The notes under the pieces: model-generated
The model's input: only the letters and a program-made list of their open reading frames with translations
Databases searched by the model: none
What the model was told of the DNA's origin: nothing
Shown: piece by piece, positions 49,044 to 61,900 of the stretch
How the letters are laid out: each line of letters opens with the position of its first letter
How positions within the stretch are numbered: position 1 is the stretch's first letter
Position numbers and translations under genes: made by a program
Assembly (NCBI RefSeq): GCF_009764645.1
Contig: NZ_RWIM01000078.1
Location: 80,194-144,193 of the forward strand
Direction of reading: 5' to 3'
Length of the DNA stretch: 64,000 bases
Source of the DNA: Pseudomonas sp. PB106
GTDB lineage: Bacteria; Pseudomonadota; Gammaproteobacteria; Pseudomonadales; Pseudomonadaceae

Positions 49044-50685
49044 AGACGCGTTCCTTGAAGAGGTCGATGCCAATACGCTGGTAGGTGTCGATGAAGCGCT
49101 CGTCTTCGGTACGTTGTTCAACGTACACGTCGATCAGCTTCGAGATCACGTCAGGCATGGCTTCCTGTGCGAAGGATGGGCCGAGGATCTTGCCCAGGCT
49201 TGCATCACGGCTGGCACTGCCACCGAGGGAGACCTGGTAGAACTCTTCGCCTTTCTTGTCCACGCCGAGGATGCCGATGTGGCCGACGTGGTGGTGACCA
49301 CAGGCGTTCATGCAACCGGAGATGTTCAAGTCCAGCTCACCGATGTCGAACAGGTAATCCAGGTCGTCGAAGCGGCGCTGGATCGATTCGGCGATCGGGA
49401 TCGACTTGGCGTTGGCCAGCGAGCAGAAATCGCCGCCAGGGCAGCAGATGATGTCGGTCAGCAGGCCGATGTTCGGCGTGGCGAAACCGCCTTCACGCAA
49501 TTCGCCCCACAGGGTGAACAGCTGGCTTTGCTCGACGTCGGCAAGAATGATGTTCTGTTCGTGCGAGGTGCGCAGTTGACCGAAGCTGTAGCGGTCGGCC
49601 AGATCGGCAACGGCGTCGAGCTGCTTGTCGGTGATGTCGCCCGGGGCAACGCCGGTCGGTTTCAGCGACAGGGTCACAGCGACGTAACCCGGCTTCTTGT
49701 GCGCCAGGGTGTTGCGGGTGCGCCAGCGGGCGAAACCCGGGTGCTCTTTGTCGAGATCAGCCAGTTGCGCGGACTGGTTGTCCAGCGCCTTGTAGTCCGG
49801 ATCGACAAAGTGCTTGGCGACGCGATGCAGTTCGGCCTCGGTCAGTGTGGTCTGGCCACCGCGCAGGTGCTCCATTTCCGCATCGACTTTCTGCGCGAAC
49901 ACTTCTGGCGTGAGTGCCTTGACGAGGATCTTGATCCGCGCCTTGTATTTGTTGTCGCGACGGCCGTAGCGGTTGTATACCCGCAGGATGGCGTCGAGGT
50001 AGCTCAACAGGTCCTGCCACGGCAGGAACTCGTTGATGAACGCGCCAACCACCGGCGTACGGCCGAGGCCACCGCCGACCAGCACGCGGAAACCCAGTTC
50101 GCCAGCAGCGTTGTGCACCGGCTCAAGGCCGATGTCATGGACTTCAATGGCGGCACGGTCAGCGGTCGAACCGTTGACGGCGATCTTGAATTTGCGCGGC
50201 AGGTAGGCGAATTCCGGGTGGAAGGTGGTCCACTGACGGACGATCTCGCACCATGGGCGCGGGTCGATCACTTCGTCGGCGGCGACACCGGCGAACTGGT
50301 CGGTGGTGACGTTGCGCAGGCAGTTGCCGCTGGTCTGGATCGCGTGCATCTGCACGGTGGCCAGTTCCGCAAGGATGTCCGGGATGTCTTCCACCGCCGG
50401 CCAGTTGAACTGCACGTTCTGCCGCGTACTGATGTGGGCGTAGCCCTTGTCGTAGTCGCGGGCAATCTTGGCCATCATGCGCGTCTGACGGGAAGTCAGT
50501 TGGCCGTAAGGCACCGCCACGCGCAACATCGGCGCAAAGCGCTGGATGTAAAGGCCATTTTGCAGGCGCAGGGGGCGGAATTCTTCTTCGCTCAGCTCAC
50601 CTGCCAGATAGCGTCGGGTCTGATCACGGAACTGCTTGACGCGGTCCTCGATGATCCGCTGATCGTACTCGTCGTATACGTACAT
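49027..50685 (-). CDS. cysI: Sulfite reductase hemoprotein
   Basis: This 552-residue nitrite/sulfite reductase has two ferredoxin-like and two haem-binding halves. The substrate-binding block is HISTRQNVQFNWPAVEDIPD. The siroheme/4Fe-4S cysteines are CCPGGDFCSLANAKS and SGCMNACGHHHVG. It reduces sulfite to sulfide in cysteine synthesis. No separate CysJ flavoprotein gene is adjacent, which fits the ferredoxin-dependent type of pseudomonads. ATG 50685 is preferred; an open extension upstream has no family similarity. AGGAC lies just upstream. Confidence 0.94.
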   Translation of the reverse strand: MYVYDEYDQRIIEDRVKQFRDQTRRYLAGELSEEEFRPLRLQNGLYIQRFAPMLRVAVPYGQLTSRQTRMMAKIARDYDKGYAHISTRQNVQFNWPAVEDIPDILAELATVQMHAIQTSGNCLRNVTTDQFAGVAADEVIDPRPWCEIVRQWTTFHPEFAYLPRKFKIAVNGSTADRAAIEVHDIGLEPVHNAAGELGFRVLVGGGLGRTPVVGAFINEFLPWQDLLSYLDAILRVYNRYGRRDNKYKARIKILVKALTPEVFAQKVDAEMEHLRGGQTTLTEAELHRVAKHFVDPDYKALDNQSAQLADLDKEHPGFARWRTRNTLAHKKPGYVAVTLSLKPTGVAPGDITDKQLDAVADLADRYSFGQLRTSHEQNIILADVEQSQLFTLWGELREGGFATPNIGLLTDIICCPGGDFCSLANAKSIPIAESIQRRFDDLDYLFDIGELDLNISGCMNACGHHHVGHIGILGVDKKGEEFYQVSLGGSASRDASLGKILGPSFAQEAMPDVISKLIDVYVEQRTEDERFIDTYQRIGIDLFKERVYAANH

Positions 50686-50978
50686 ATAAGTCCTGTTCTC
50701 AGGCTTGGGCCACTCGGAAAACGCTGCGTTTTCGCTTGCTGGAGTCCGAATTGTGCCTCTGCAATTCTGCGCGCACGGCCGCGCACTCCCTAACGGAGCC
50801 GGGGCAATATACCCGTTTGCAGTTATGCGCAAAAGTGATGTTTGAGTATATGTAAAGAACCAAATCGCCTAACGAGAATCGCTGTCAACTAATCCACATT
50901 TGTCGTGCGGACAATCATCGTCTTAACTGTGGTCGAGTCTTTCTGCAATCACCGATAAAACCGATAAGAGGCGATGCA

Positions 50979-51092
50979 ATGAGCAATCCGACCAAGGCAA
51001 GAAAAAGCGATAGCAGTGTCGATGCATGGGCCATTTTGTTCCTGATCATTCTGGTCGTAGGAACGGCGGTATTCTGGGTCAGTCATCAGTAA
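50979..51092 (+). CDS. 37-residue single-helix membrane protein
   Basis: The frame reads MSNPTKARKSDSSVDAWAIL and ends VGTAVFWVSHQ. A basic start is followed by one hydrophobic helix. AGAGG lies 7 bases before the ATG. The charge and hydrophobicity pattern, a clean ribosome site and Pseudomonas codons support a real small protein. It lies between divergent cysI and the periplasmic binding protein. Function unknown. Confidence 0.65.
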   Translation: MSNPTKARKSDSSVDAWAILFLIILVVGTAVFWVSHQ

Positions 51093-51208
51093 ACGACCCA
51101 TCCGGGCCCGCGTCCGACGATTGTCGGACAAAAACGGGAACACACGCCAATAGCCGGTGTTTCGACGGTTATAATGCGCGGCCATTTTTTCCAGGGCCCG
51201 GATGCTTC

Positions 51209-52282
51209 ATGTTCAAGTTTCTCCACATTAGCTTTCTGTTACTCGGCGCGCTGTTCACCAGCGGAGCGCGAGCAGAGTCGGTGCTGTTCCTCAATCCGGG
51301 TTCAACCGAAGAAGCCTTCTGGATCAGTTATTCGCAATTCATGCAGGCGGCTGCCCGGGATCTGGGTATCGATTTGCAGATCCTCTATTCCCATCGCCAG
51401 CCTGAACTGACCCTGGCCCAGGCGAAACTTGCGCTGCAGGGGCCGAACCGGCCGGACTATCTGGTGTTCGTCAACGAAAAATACGTCGCCCCGCAGATTT
51501 TTCGTCTGGCCCATGACAGCGGGGTCAAGCTGTTCATGGTCAATGCGGCGCTTACCGCTAATCAGCAGGCTCTCCTGGGTGATCGGCCGGACCTTGTCGG
51601 CAGTCTGGTGACCAATGATGAGGAGGGTGGTTACCTGATGATGAAGGAGCTGATTCGCCTGCATCGACCGCCAGCGAAAGGTGAGCAGATTGAGCTGTTG
51701 GCGTTCTCGGGGCTGAAAATCACCCCTTCGGCGCAACTGCGCGAGCAGGGCATGCAGCGCGCTTTGGCGGAACATCCGCAGGTGCGCTTGCGCCAATTGG
51801 TCTACGGCGGCTGGACGCAACAGCGTGCCTATGAGCAGGCCAGGCAGTTGTTCAGTCGATACCCGAATGTGTCACTGGTGTGGTCGGCCAACGATGAAAT
51901 GGCTTTCGGTGCGATGCGCGCGTATGCCGAAACCGGCAAGATGCCCGGCAAGGACGCGCTGTTCAGTGCGGTCAACACGTCGCCGGCGGCATTGCAGGCG
52001 ATGATCGATGGGCGTTTGAGCGCGTTGATCGGCGGGCACTTCACCCTTGGCGGCTGGGCACTGGTTGAAGTCCATGATCACGCAATGGGCGTCGATCTGG
52101 CGCAACAGGGTGGCCGTGACCGGCAGATCCCGTTGCTGCAATTGGTCGACAAATCCCACGCCCGAGAGATGCTGGCCATGGGAGCGTCGCCCTCTTACGG
52201 GGTGAGTTTCCGCAAATTGTCGGCCAAAGGGCGTCCGGCTTCTTACCGCTATCCGTTCACTCTGCAAACCCTGATGCGCTGA
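51209..52282 (+). CDS. Periplasmic binding protein (Peripla_BP_4-like)
   Basis: This 357-residue protein has a signal peptide (ending ARA-E). The two-lobed sugar-binding fold of the LacI/RbsB type is seen in VLFLNPGSTEEAFWISYSQF, VTNDEEGGYLMMKELIRL and LVWSANDEMAFGAMRAYAET. No permease or ATPase genes adjoin it, so it may be a ligand sensor for a membrane kinase or cyclase rather than a transporter component. The ligand is unknown. Confidence 0.84.
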   Translation: MFKFLHISFLLLGALFTSGARAESVLFLNPGSTEEAFWISYSQFMQAAARDLGIDLQILYSHRQPELTLAQAKLALQGPNRPDYLVFVNEKYVAPQIFRLAHDSGVKLFMVNAALTANQQALLGDRPDLVGSLVTNDEEGGYLMMKELIRLHRPPAKGEQIELLAFSGLKITPSAQLREQGMQRALAEHPQVRLRQLVYGGWTQQRAYEQARQLFSRYPNVSLVWSANDEMAFGAMRAYAETGKMPGKDALFSAVNTSPAALQAMIDGRLSALIGGHFTLGGWALVEVHDHAMGVDLAQQGGRDRQIPLLQLVDKSHAREMLAMGASPSYGVSFRKLSAKGRPASYRYPFTLQTLMR

Positions 52283-52288
52283 GCCGCC

Positions 52289-52507
52289 TCAGACACCGGC
52301 GAAATGCAGCACCAGTTTGACGATGGCAAACAGAGTCAATGCAAATACGGCCGTGAACAAAATCCCCAGCAACACGAAATGGCTGGGCTTGCCATGGGTG
52401 AAGTCCCTTGCCCGGTTCTTGCCGCTCTGCACCCCGAACGCCGCCGCCATCACGCTGTGCAGCATTTGCCAGAAGCTCGGCGGTTTGTTGTCGACTGGAT
52501 CGTCCAT
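52289..52507 (-). CDS. DUF2970 small membrane protein
   Basis: This 72-residue protein begins MDDPVDNKPPSFWQMLHSVM, then AAAFGVQSGKNRARDF, and ends with one membrane helix (FVLLGILFTAVFALTLFAIV). This is the DUF2970 pattern. GAGGGA precedes ATG 52507. It is convergent with the binding-protein gene, 6 bases apart. Confidence 0.82.
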   Translation of the reverse strand: MDDPVDNKPPSFWQMLHSVMAAAFGVQSGKNRARDFTHGKPSHFVLLGILFTAVFALTLFAIVKLVLHFAGV

Positions 52508-52620
52508 AAATCCCTCGTCTGCGTGTGTGTCAGACAAGCATAGCTAACCCTTTGAAGAACACCGCGTAAGCAAATGTGGGAAAGGGGCTGGAGCGGGGAT
52601 TCAGCGAATATCCCCGAAAC

Positions 52621-52714
52621 CCTGTGGGAGCTGGCTTGCCAGCGATAAGGCCGGCACGCGCAACATCGATGCTGGCTGACCCGATGCCATCGCTGGCAAG
52701 CCAGCTCCCACAGG
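52621..52714. repeat. REPIN, GCTGGCTTGCCAGC type
   Basis: CCTGTGGGAGCTGGCTTGCC begins the left arm and its near-perfect inverse ends at 52714. It lies just past the 3' end of metH. Confidence 0.9.
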
Positions 52715-52777
52715 TTCAGCGTTGGTCCACAAACTTTGTGAACGACACGGACACCTGTAAGAGCTATCGAAGGCTGC

Positions 52778-56488
<3,711 letters not shown>

Positions 56489-56644
56489 GTGGACTACTCG
56501 GAAAGACCATTACGAAGGGGCGGGATCATAACAAACCTGTGCGCTTTCGGAGCATGCGACACATTTGCATGAATATCGCTCATGTTGGTACGAGCGTCAT
56601 AACGGTAGAATCGCGGCGTTTTTTTTAAAATCAGGATCAGCAGC

Positions 56645-58927
56645 ATGTCTTACCGCTTCATTGGTTTTGTGTTGCTGCTTCTCTGCGGGGGCGCCGTAGC
56701 GCAAGAGCCCACGATCTCGTACACCCGCGACATTCAACCGATCTTCACCGAGAAGTGCGTGGCTTGTCATGCGTGCTACGACTCCGCCTGTCAGCTCAAT
56801 CTGGGCAGCGGCGAAGGCGCGGCCAGAGGCGCGAGCAAAATGCCAGTCTACGATGGCGAACGTACCCAGGCTGCGCCGACCACTCGGCTGTTCTACGATG
56901 CCTTTGGCAAACGCGCCTGGCACCAGAAAGACTTCTATTCGGTGCTCGATGCCCAAGGCAGTCAGGCCGCGCTGATGGCGCGCATGCTTGAACTCGGCCA
57001 CAAGACGCCTTTGACGCCTAACGCCAAACTGCCGCAAGACATCGTCCTCGGTTTGAATCGCCAGAACATGTGCGCGATGCCCGCCGAGTTCGAGGGCTAT
57101 GCCGGTGCCCATCCGAAAGAAGGCATGCCGCTGGCGGTGACCGGCCTGACCGATCAGCAATATCAGACGCTGCAACGCTGGCTGGCCTCGGGCGCGCCGA
57201 TTGATGAGCAAAGCCTGGCGCCAAGCGCGAAAGAGGCGCTGCAAATCGTCCAGTGGGAAAACCTGCTGAACATGCCGGGCGCCCGCGAAAGCCTGGTGGG
57301 ACGTTGGTTGTACGAGCACTGGTTTCTGGCGCACATCTACTTCAAGGACGGCGAGCCGGGGCATTACTTCCAGTGGGTGCGTTCGCGCACGCCGACCGGT
57401 CAACCGATCGACCTGATCGCCACTCGACGCCCCAACGATGACCCGGGCACGCAGGTCTACTACCGTTTGTGGCCGGTGCAGGGCGTGATCGTCCACAAGA
57501 CGCACATTACCTATCCGCTGAGCGCGGCGAAAATGGCGCGGGTCAAGAGCCTGTTCTATAGCGGCAACTGGCAGGTCAATGCGTTGCCGGGCTACGGCCC
57601 ACAAAGCCGGGCCAATCCATTTGCCACGTTCGAGGCGATTCCGGCCCAGGCGCGTTATCAGTTCATGCTCGATAACGCCGAATACTTCGTCCGCACCTTT
57701 ATTCGTGGCCCGGTGTGCCGTGGGCAGATCGCGACCGACGTGATCCGCGACAACTTCTGGGCGCTGTTTCAGGCCCCGGAGCATGACCTCTATATCACCG
57801 ACCCGAATTATCGCGGTCAGGCCACGCCGTTGTTGGCCATGCCGGGGCAGAACGATGACGTCGGCAGTGTCCTGAGCCTGTGGCACAACTACCGCAACAA
57901 GCGCAACGAATACGAAGCCCTGCGCCGTGACAGCTACGCCGAATTGCCCGCGCCGAGTTGGTCGACCCTGTGGGCCGGCAACGACAACGCATTGCTGAGC
58001 ATCTTCCGCCACTTCGACAGCGCCTCGGTGACCAAGGGCCTGATCGGCGAGGTGCCACAGACCATGTGGCTGTTCGACTATCCGTTGCTCGAGCGCACCT
58101 ATTACCAACTGGCGGTCAACTTCGATGTGTTCGGCAACGTTTCCCATCAAGCCCAGACCCGTCTCTACTTCGACCTGATCCGTAACGGCGCCGAGCAGAA
58201 CTTCCTGCGCCTGATGCCGGCCGACTCCCGCGAGGACTATCTCGACGATTGGTATCAGAACAGTGGCCAGTTCAAGATGTGGCTCGATTACGAAGCCATC
58301 GACGACGACAAACCAACGGCGCTGAAACTCGACGAGAAAGACCCGAAATACGATTTCGCCAAGCAACTGCTCGCGCGATATGGCGATCTCAATGCCCGGC
58401 CTGACCCGATCAACCGTTGCGACGGTGCCTATTGCTCGCGTCCCAACATTGACCCGGCCCTGCAAAACGCCGAACAGGCGTTGAGCCGCCTGACTTCGCG
58501 TCCTGCGGCCGGGTTGAAGGTTATCGACCAATTGCCGGAAGCGACCATGCTGCGCATCGAAACCGCGAGCGGCAAACGTGAGGTCTACAGCCTGCTGCGT
58601 AACCGGGCCCACAGCAACGTGGCATTTTTGCTCGGTGAATCCCTGCGCTATCAACCGGGGCTCGACACGCTGACGATTTACCCGGGCGTGCTCAGCAGCT
58701 ATCCGAACTTCATATTCAACGTTCCCGCTGAGCAAGTTGGCGAATTTGTCGATGCCATGGAAAGCGCCAAGGATGCCAACCGTTTCGAGAAAATCGTCGA
58801 GCGCTGGGGCATCCGGCGCAGTCATCCGCAATTCTGGTTCTACTTCCACGACTTGAGCCAATACCTGCATGAAACCGATCCGGTGGAAGAGGGTGTGCTG
58901 GACATGAATCGCTACGAGAATCTCTGA
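56645..58927 (+). CDS. cti: Fatty acid cis/trans isomerase
   Basis: This 760-residue periplasmic enzyme has a signal peptide (ending AVA-Q) and a cytochrome c-type haem site C38-V-A-C-H42. It then has the long Cti body (RNKRNEYEALRRDSYAELPA; LFDYPLLERTYYQLAVNFDV; a late FWFYFHDLSQYLHETDP). It turns cis-unsaturated membrane fatty acids into trans forms to stiffen the membrane under solvent or heat stress, as known in P. putida. Adjacency to metH is a Pseudomonas arrangement I recall. Confidence 0.95.
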   Translation: MSYRFIGFVLLLLCGGAVAQEPTISYTRDIQPIFTEKCVACHACYDSACQLNLGSGEGAARGASKMPVYDGERTQAAPTTRLFYDAFGKRAWHQKDFYSVLDAQGSQAALMARMLELGHKTPLTPNAKLPQDIVLGLNRQNMCAMPAEFEGYAGAHPKEGMPLAVTGLTDQQYQTLQRWLASGAPIDEQSLAPSAKEALQIVQWENLLNMPGARESLVGRWLYEHWFLAHIYFKDGEPGHYFQWVRSRTPTGQPIDLIATRRPNDDPGTQVYYRLWPVQGVIVHKTHITYPLSAAKMARVKSLFYSGNWQVNALPGYGPQSRANPFATFEAIPAQARYQFMLDNAEYFVRTFIRGPVCRGQIATDVIRDNFWALFQAPEHDLYITDPNYRGQATPLLAMPGQNDDVGSVLSLWHNYRNKRNEYEALRRDSYAELPAPSWSTLWAGNDNALLSIFRHFDSASVTKGLIGEVPQTMWLFDYPLLERTYYQLAVNFDVFGNVSHQAQTRLYFDLIRNGAEQNFLRLMPADSREDYLDDWYQNSGQFKMWLDYEAIDDDKPTALKLDEKDPKYDFAKQLLARYGDLNARPDPINRCDGAYCSRPNIDPALQNAEQALSRLTSRPAAGLKVIDQLPEATMLRIETASGKREVYSLLRNRAHSNVAFLLGESLRYQPGLDTLTIYPGVLSSYPNFIFNVPAEQVGEFVDAMESAKDANRFEKIVERWGIRRSHPQFWFYFHDLSQYLHETDPVEEGVLDMNRYENL

Positions 58928-58938
58928 TTTTGAGCGTT

Positions 58939-58961
58939 GATCGAGGCCTCAAACCTCGATC
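58939..58961. terminator. Hairpin between convergent cti and toxin genes
   Basis: GATCGAGG, a 7-base loop and CCTCGATC overlap the last codons of the toxin gene in the 21-base gap after cti. No T tract follows, so its terminator role is uncertain. Confidence 0.4.
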
Positions 58962-61900
58962 ATCCCCAATTCATCGGTCAGCGCCTCGGTCAGTGCATCG
59001 AGGTCGTGGAAACGTCGATTGCTCACCGCCCCAAACGGCGGGTGATTGACATAGGCTTGTGTGCCATCGGCGAACACCGTCACATCAACGTGTTGGTGCT
59101 GAGCATTCATGTAGTGGATGCCTGAGTGGCGGGCTTGGTTCGACGTGGTCGTGAACAGCTGCGGACTGTGCACGCGCATGACCAGTTCGTGCTTGTTTTC
59201 CGCGCTGGACAGTCGTACCAGCAGGTCACACTTGTGAATGAACTGATGGGTACCGGACGGCGAATAAATCACCACGCCGGGGTCAGCGCTTACCCGGGCC
59301 ACCATTTGGTTGCCAATGCGCCGTTCCAGCCGCACGCCGGTGGCGTTGGTTATCTCGGCGAGACCGGGAATTCCCTGCAAAGTATTGCAATGGCCTTGGC
59401 CCGTCAGCGCTATCCAGCGCTGGCGCCCGGTTATCAGTTGATGCTCGGTGATTCGCTTGTAGGCAAAAAAGTTGAACATGGTGACCCGGTCCAGTTGGTC
59501 TGCCAGCGTCGCGACCGGGCGAGGAAGGGACAGGTCGCCGCTGGTGTACAGCGAGCTGGCGGTGGTATCCAGCGCCATTATGTTGATGCCCTGCGCATGG
59601 GCCTCTTCGATCAACCGCGTGTAGCTGAACGAGTCGTTCTGCAGAGCCATCTGATCGATCACTTGCAGCCTGTCTTTCAGCACATCGGGCAACGGGTGGC
59701 TCGGGGACGTGTTGAACATGTCCAGGTGAGTCTGATGAAGGTCAGTGTTGAACAACTCCAGATAAAACGTCTTCACGCCGGCCTTTTTCAATTCGGGCAT
59801 GTTTTTGATCAAAAACTGCCGAGTGATCGAATAAACATGTTTTTCCCCCAGGATCAGACCTTCGCGCTGCTGGAACAGATGCTGGAACAGTTGCTCGAGG
59901 GAAATGCCTCGACGGGGTAACACGATGGTTCGAGGCGGTGGGGGGAATGATTTGAAAAATTGCCTGGCGTGGCGGCGCAATCTCGCCTGAATGCCAAAGA
60001 TATGCAGTGCGGCGATGCTGCCGGGACTCATCGTGAAGGCCGGATTCAGGTAGCCCAGATTCAGGGCGCCCGCCGGTAAGCGATCGAGCACTGTCAGCGC
60101 GACAACATCGCTGGCGGGCAACTCATAGTCCCTGAACGAGGTTTGCAATGGGCCTTTTTCGATCGGGTCCATGCCGCCCCGCAGTCGTGGCAAGGGTTCG
60201 GCCTGCCAGTGTTTCAGGGATTTATCCAGCACTAGCGGGTAGCGCAGGGTTTTGCTCGCAGTACCGGGGGGATAAATGTATCGCTGTCCTTGCGCGATAT
60301 CCGTGAGGTAGTACTTGCCATCGAGCAAGGCATATTGCTGGGGCGAGGTCTTGCTTTGGTACAGGTTGCCCTTGAGTCGCTCCAGACTCGACGGGTCCAC
60401 TGGCACGTCGACTCGTGCCAGATCAGGCTGCGGGTTGAAAGCTGGCACCGTGCCGATCTTGCGCAGGGTTAACGGGCGGGCTCGGGCACCGGTAATCGAC
60501 CAGAGTGCTCTTGCCGCCACTTTCGAGCGTCCTGCCTGATGCAAAAGCGCAAAGGTGCGGGTGACGCTGCGTACGGCGTTGAACGAGCTGGTGATCGGCA
60601 GAAAACCGATCAGATCGAAAGCCAGATCGAGGGCGAAATTGAATTGGTTCCACAGCGATTGCGCGTCGACTTCAGCGTTAGTGGTGGAGGCATGATCGGC
60701 ATTGCGCCGCAGTGTCATGACTTGCTGCTCGTACAGTGCCTGCGGCAGTGAGGTGTTGATCGGGAAGGTATGCAGTGTCTCGAACGGGTTGCTGACGCGG
60801 CTTTTCGAACTGAGCACCCGTTCACTCAGCAGCAGTGTGCGGGCGGCTTTGCTTTCGCTGAGTAATGTCTGACCGGGGGTTGATAGTCTTTGCATAACGT
60901 AACGCCGCCACTCGGCCGAGGTGAGCCATTGTTGCCGGAGAAACTGCTGCAGGCTGGCGCTGTCGGCAAATTCCTTGAACGACTGGCCGGTGGGCGCCGA
61001 TGGTGTGTAAAGGATGACGTTGGGCACCGCCCGCAGGTTTTCCGCGTGGATGACCAAAACATCATTGAGGACGTAACCGTTGCGTGTGCCTGGCGAGCTG
61101 GAAATCATCAGGGAACTCACCACAATCGGGTGACCGCCGACTTTTCTTCGACCGCCGGGTAAATCACTTTCAGCAATGGCGGTCATCCATTGATGACCGC
61201 GGTGTTGGCGGTCTTTCAGCAAGCACGATGGGTCCATTCTGGCCGCCAGCGTTTCGGTTGCCAGGGTCGCCCGGTGGGCTGCGATCCAAGCGGTGCGCAG
61301 TGCCCCGCCGTTATCGATCAGCCGTGTATGCAACAAGCGATCGTAGCCTTTGCCGACATCCAGTGCGCGTATCAGCGAATTCAGATACGGGTCATCGAAC
61401 TGCAGCGGCTTGCCGGCGCTGGATAAAGCCGATGCAGACATCGATGTGTGCTCGCCGGTAAACAGCTTGTAGAAGCTGAAATCCCAAGGGTTGCTGTTGC
61501 GCAACGCCAATTCGGTAAGGCTCAGGCTGACCGAGCGTTCGGGGGGTATCGATTGACCGCTGCTGTCAGGCACCTGGTCTGGCCCAATGCCGCCAGCCAG
61601 GCTGGCGGGATTGAGCCGGGTAATGACGTTGACCTGTACCTTGTCCGGGTCGAGGTCGCTACCCGGATAATCCAGCGCCAGTTGCCGGATCAGTTCTGCG
61701 CGGGCGAAGGCCTTCAGGGAAGGGATAGCGGTCTTCCGCATAAGGCTGGCGAGTGTCTGGTTGGCGCTCATCTCTGCCAATGCCAGTTGCTTCAACGCTT
61801 GCTGATCCTGCGCGCTTGCCGCCGGATACCACGGCGGCAGATTGGCTTCTATGCAACGCTGGCTGCGCGCGATCAGCAGGTCGCGAATGTCCAGAAACGC

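Noticed and set aside
48901..50793. 630-residue frame antisense to cysI
   Set aside because: Shadow of the conserved sulfite reductase gene. No ribosome site or domain.
56489..56644. Cobalamin riboswitch ahead of metH
   Set aside because: The gap is short and no B12-box-like sequence or long structured leader was recognised.
56597..58870. 757-residue frame antisense to cti
   Set aside because: Same reason. The sense gene has a signal peptide and haem motif.
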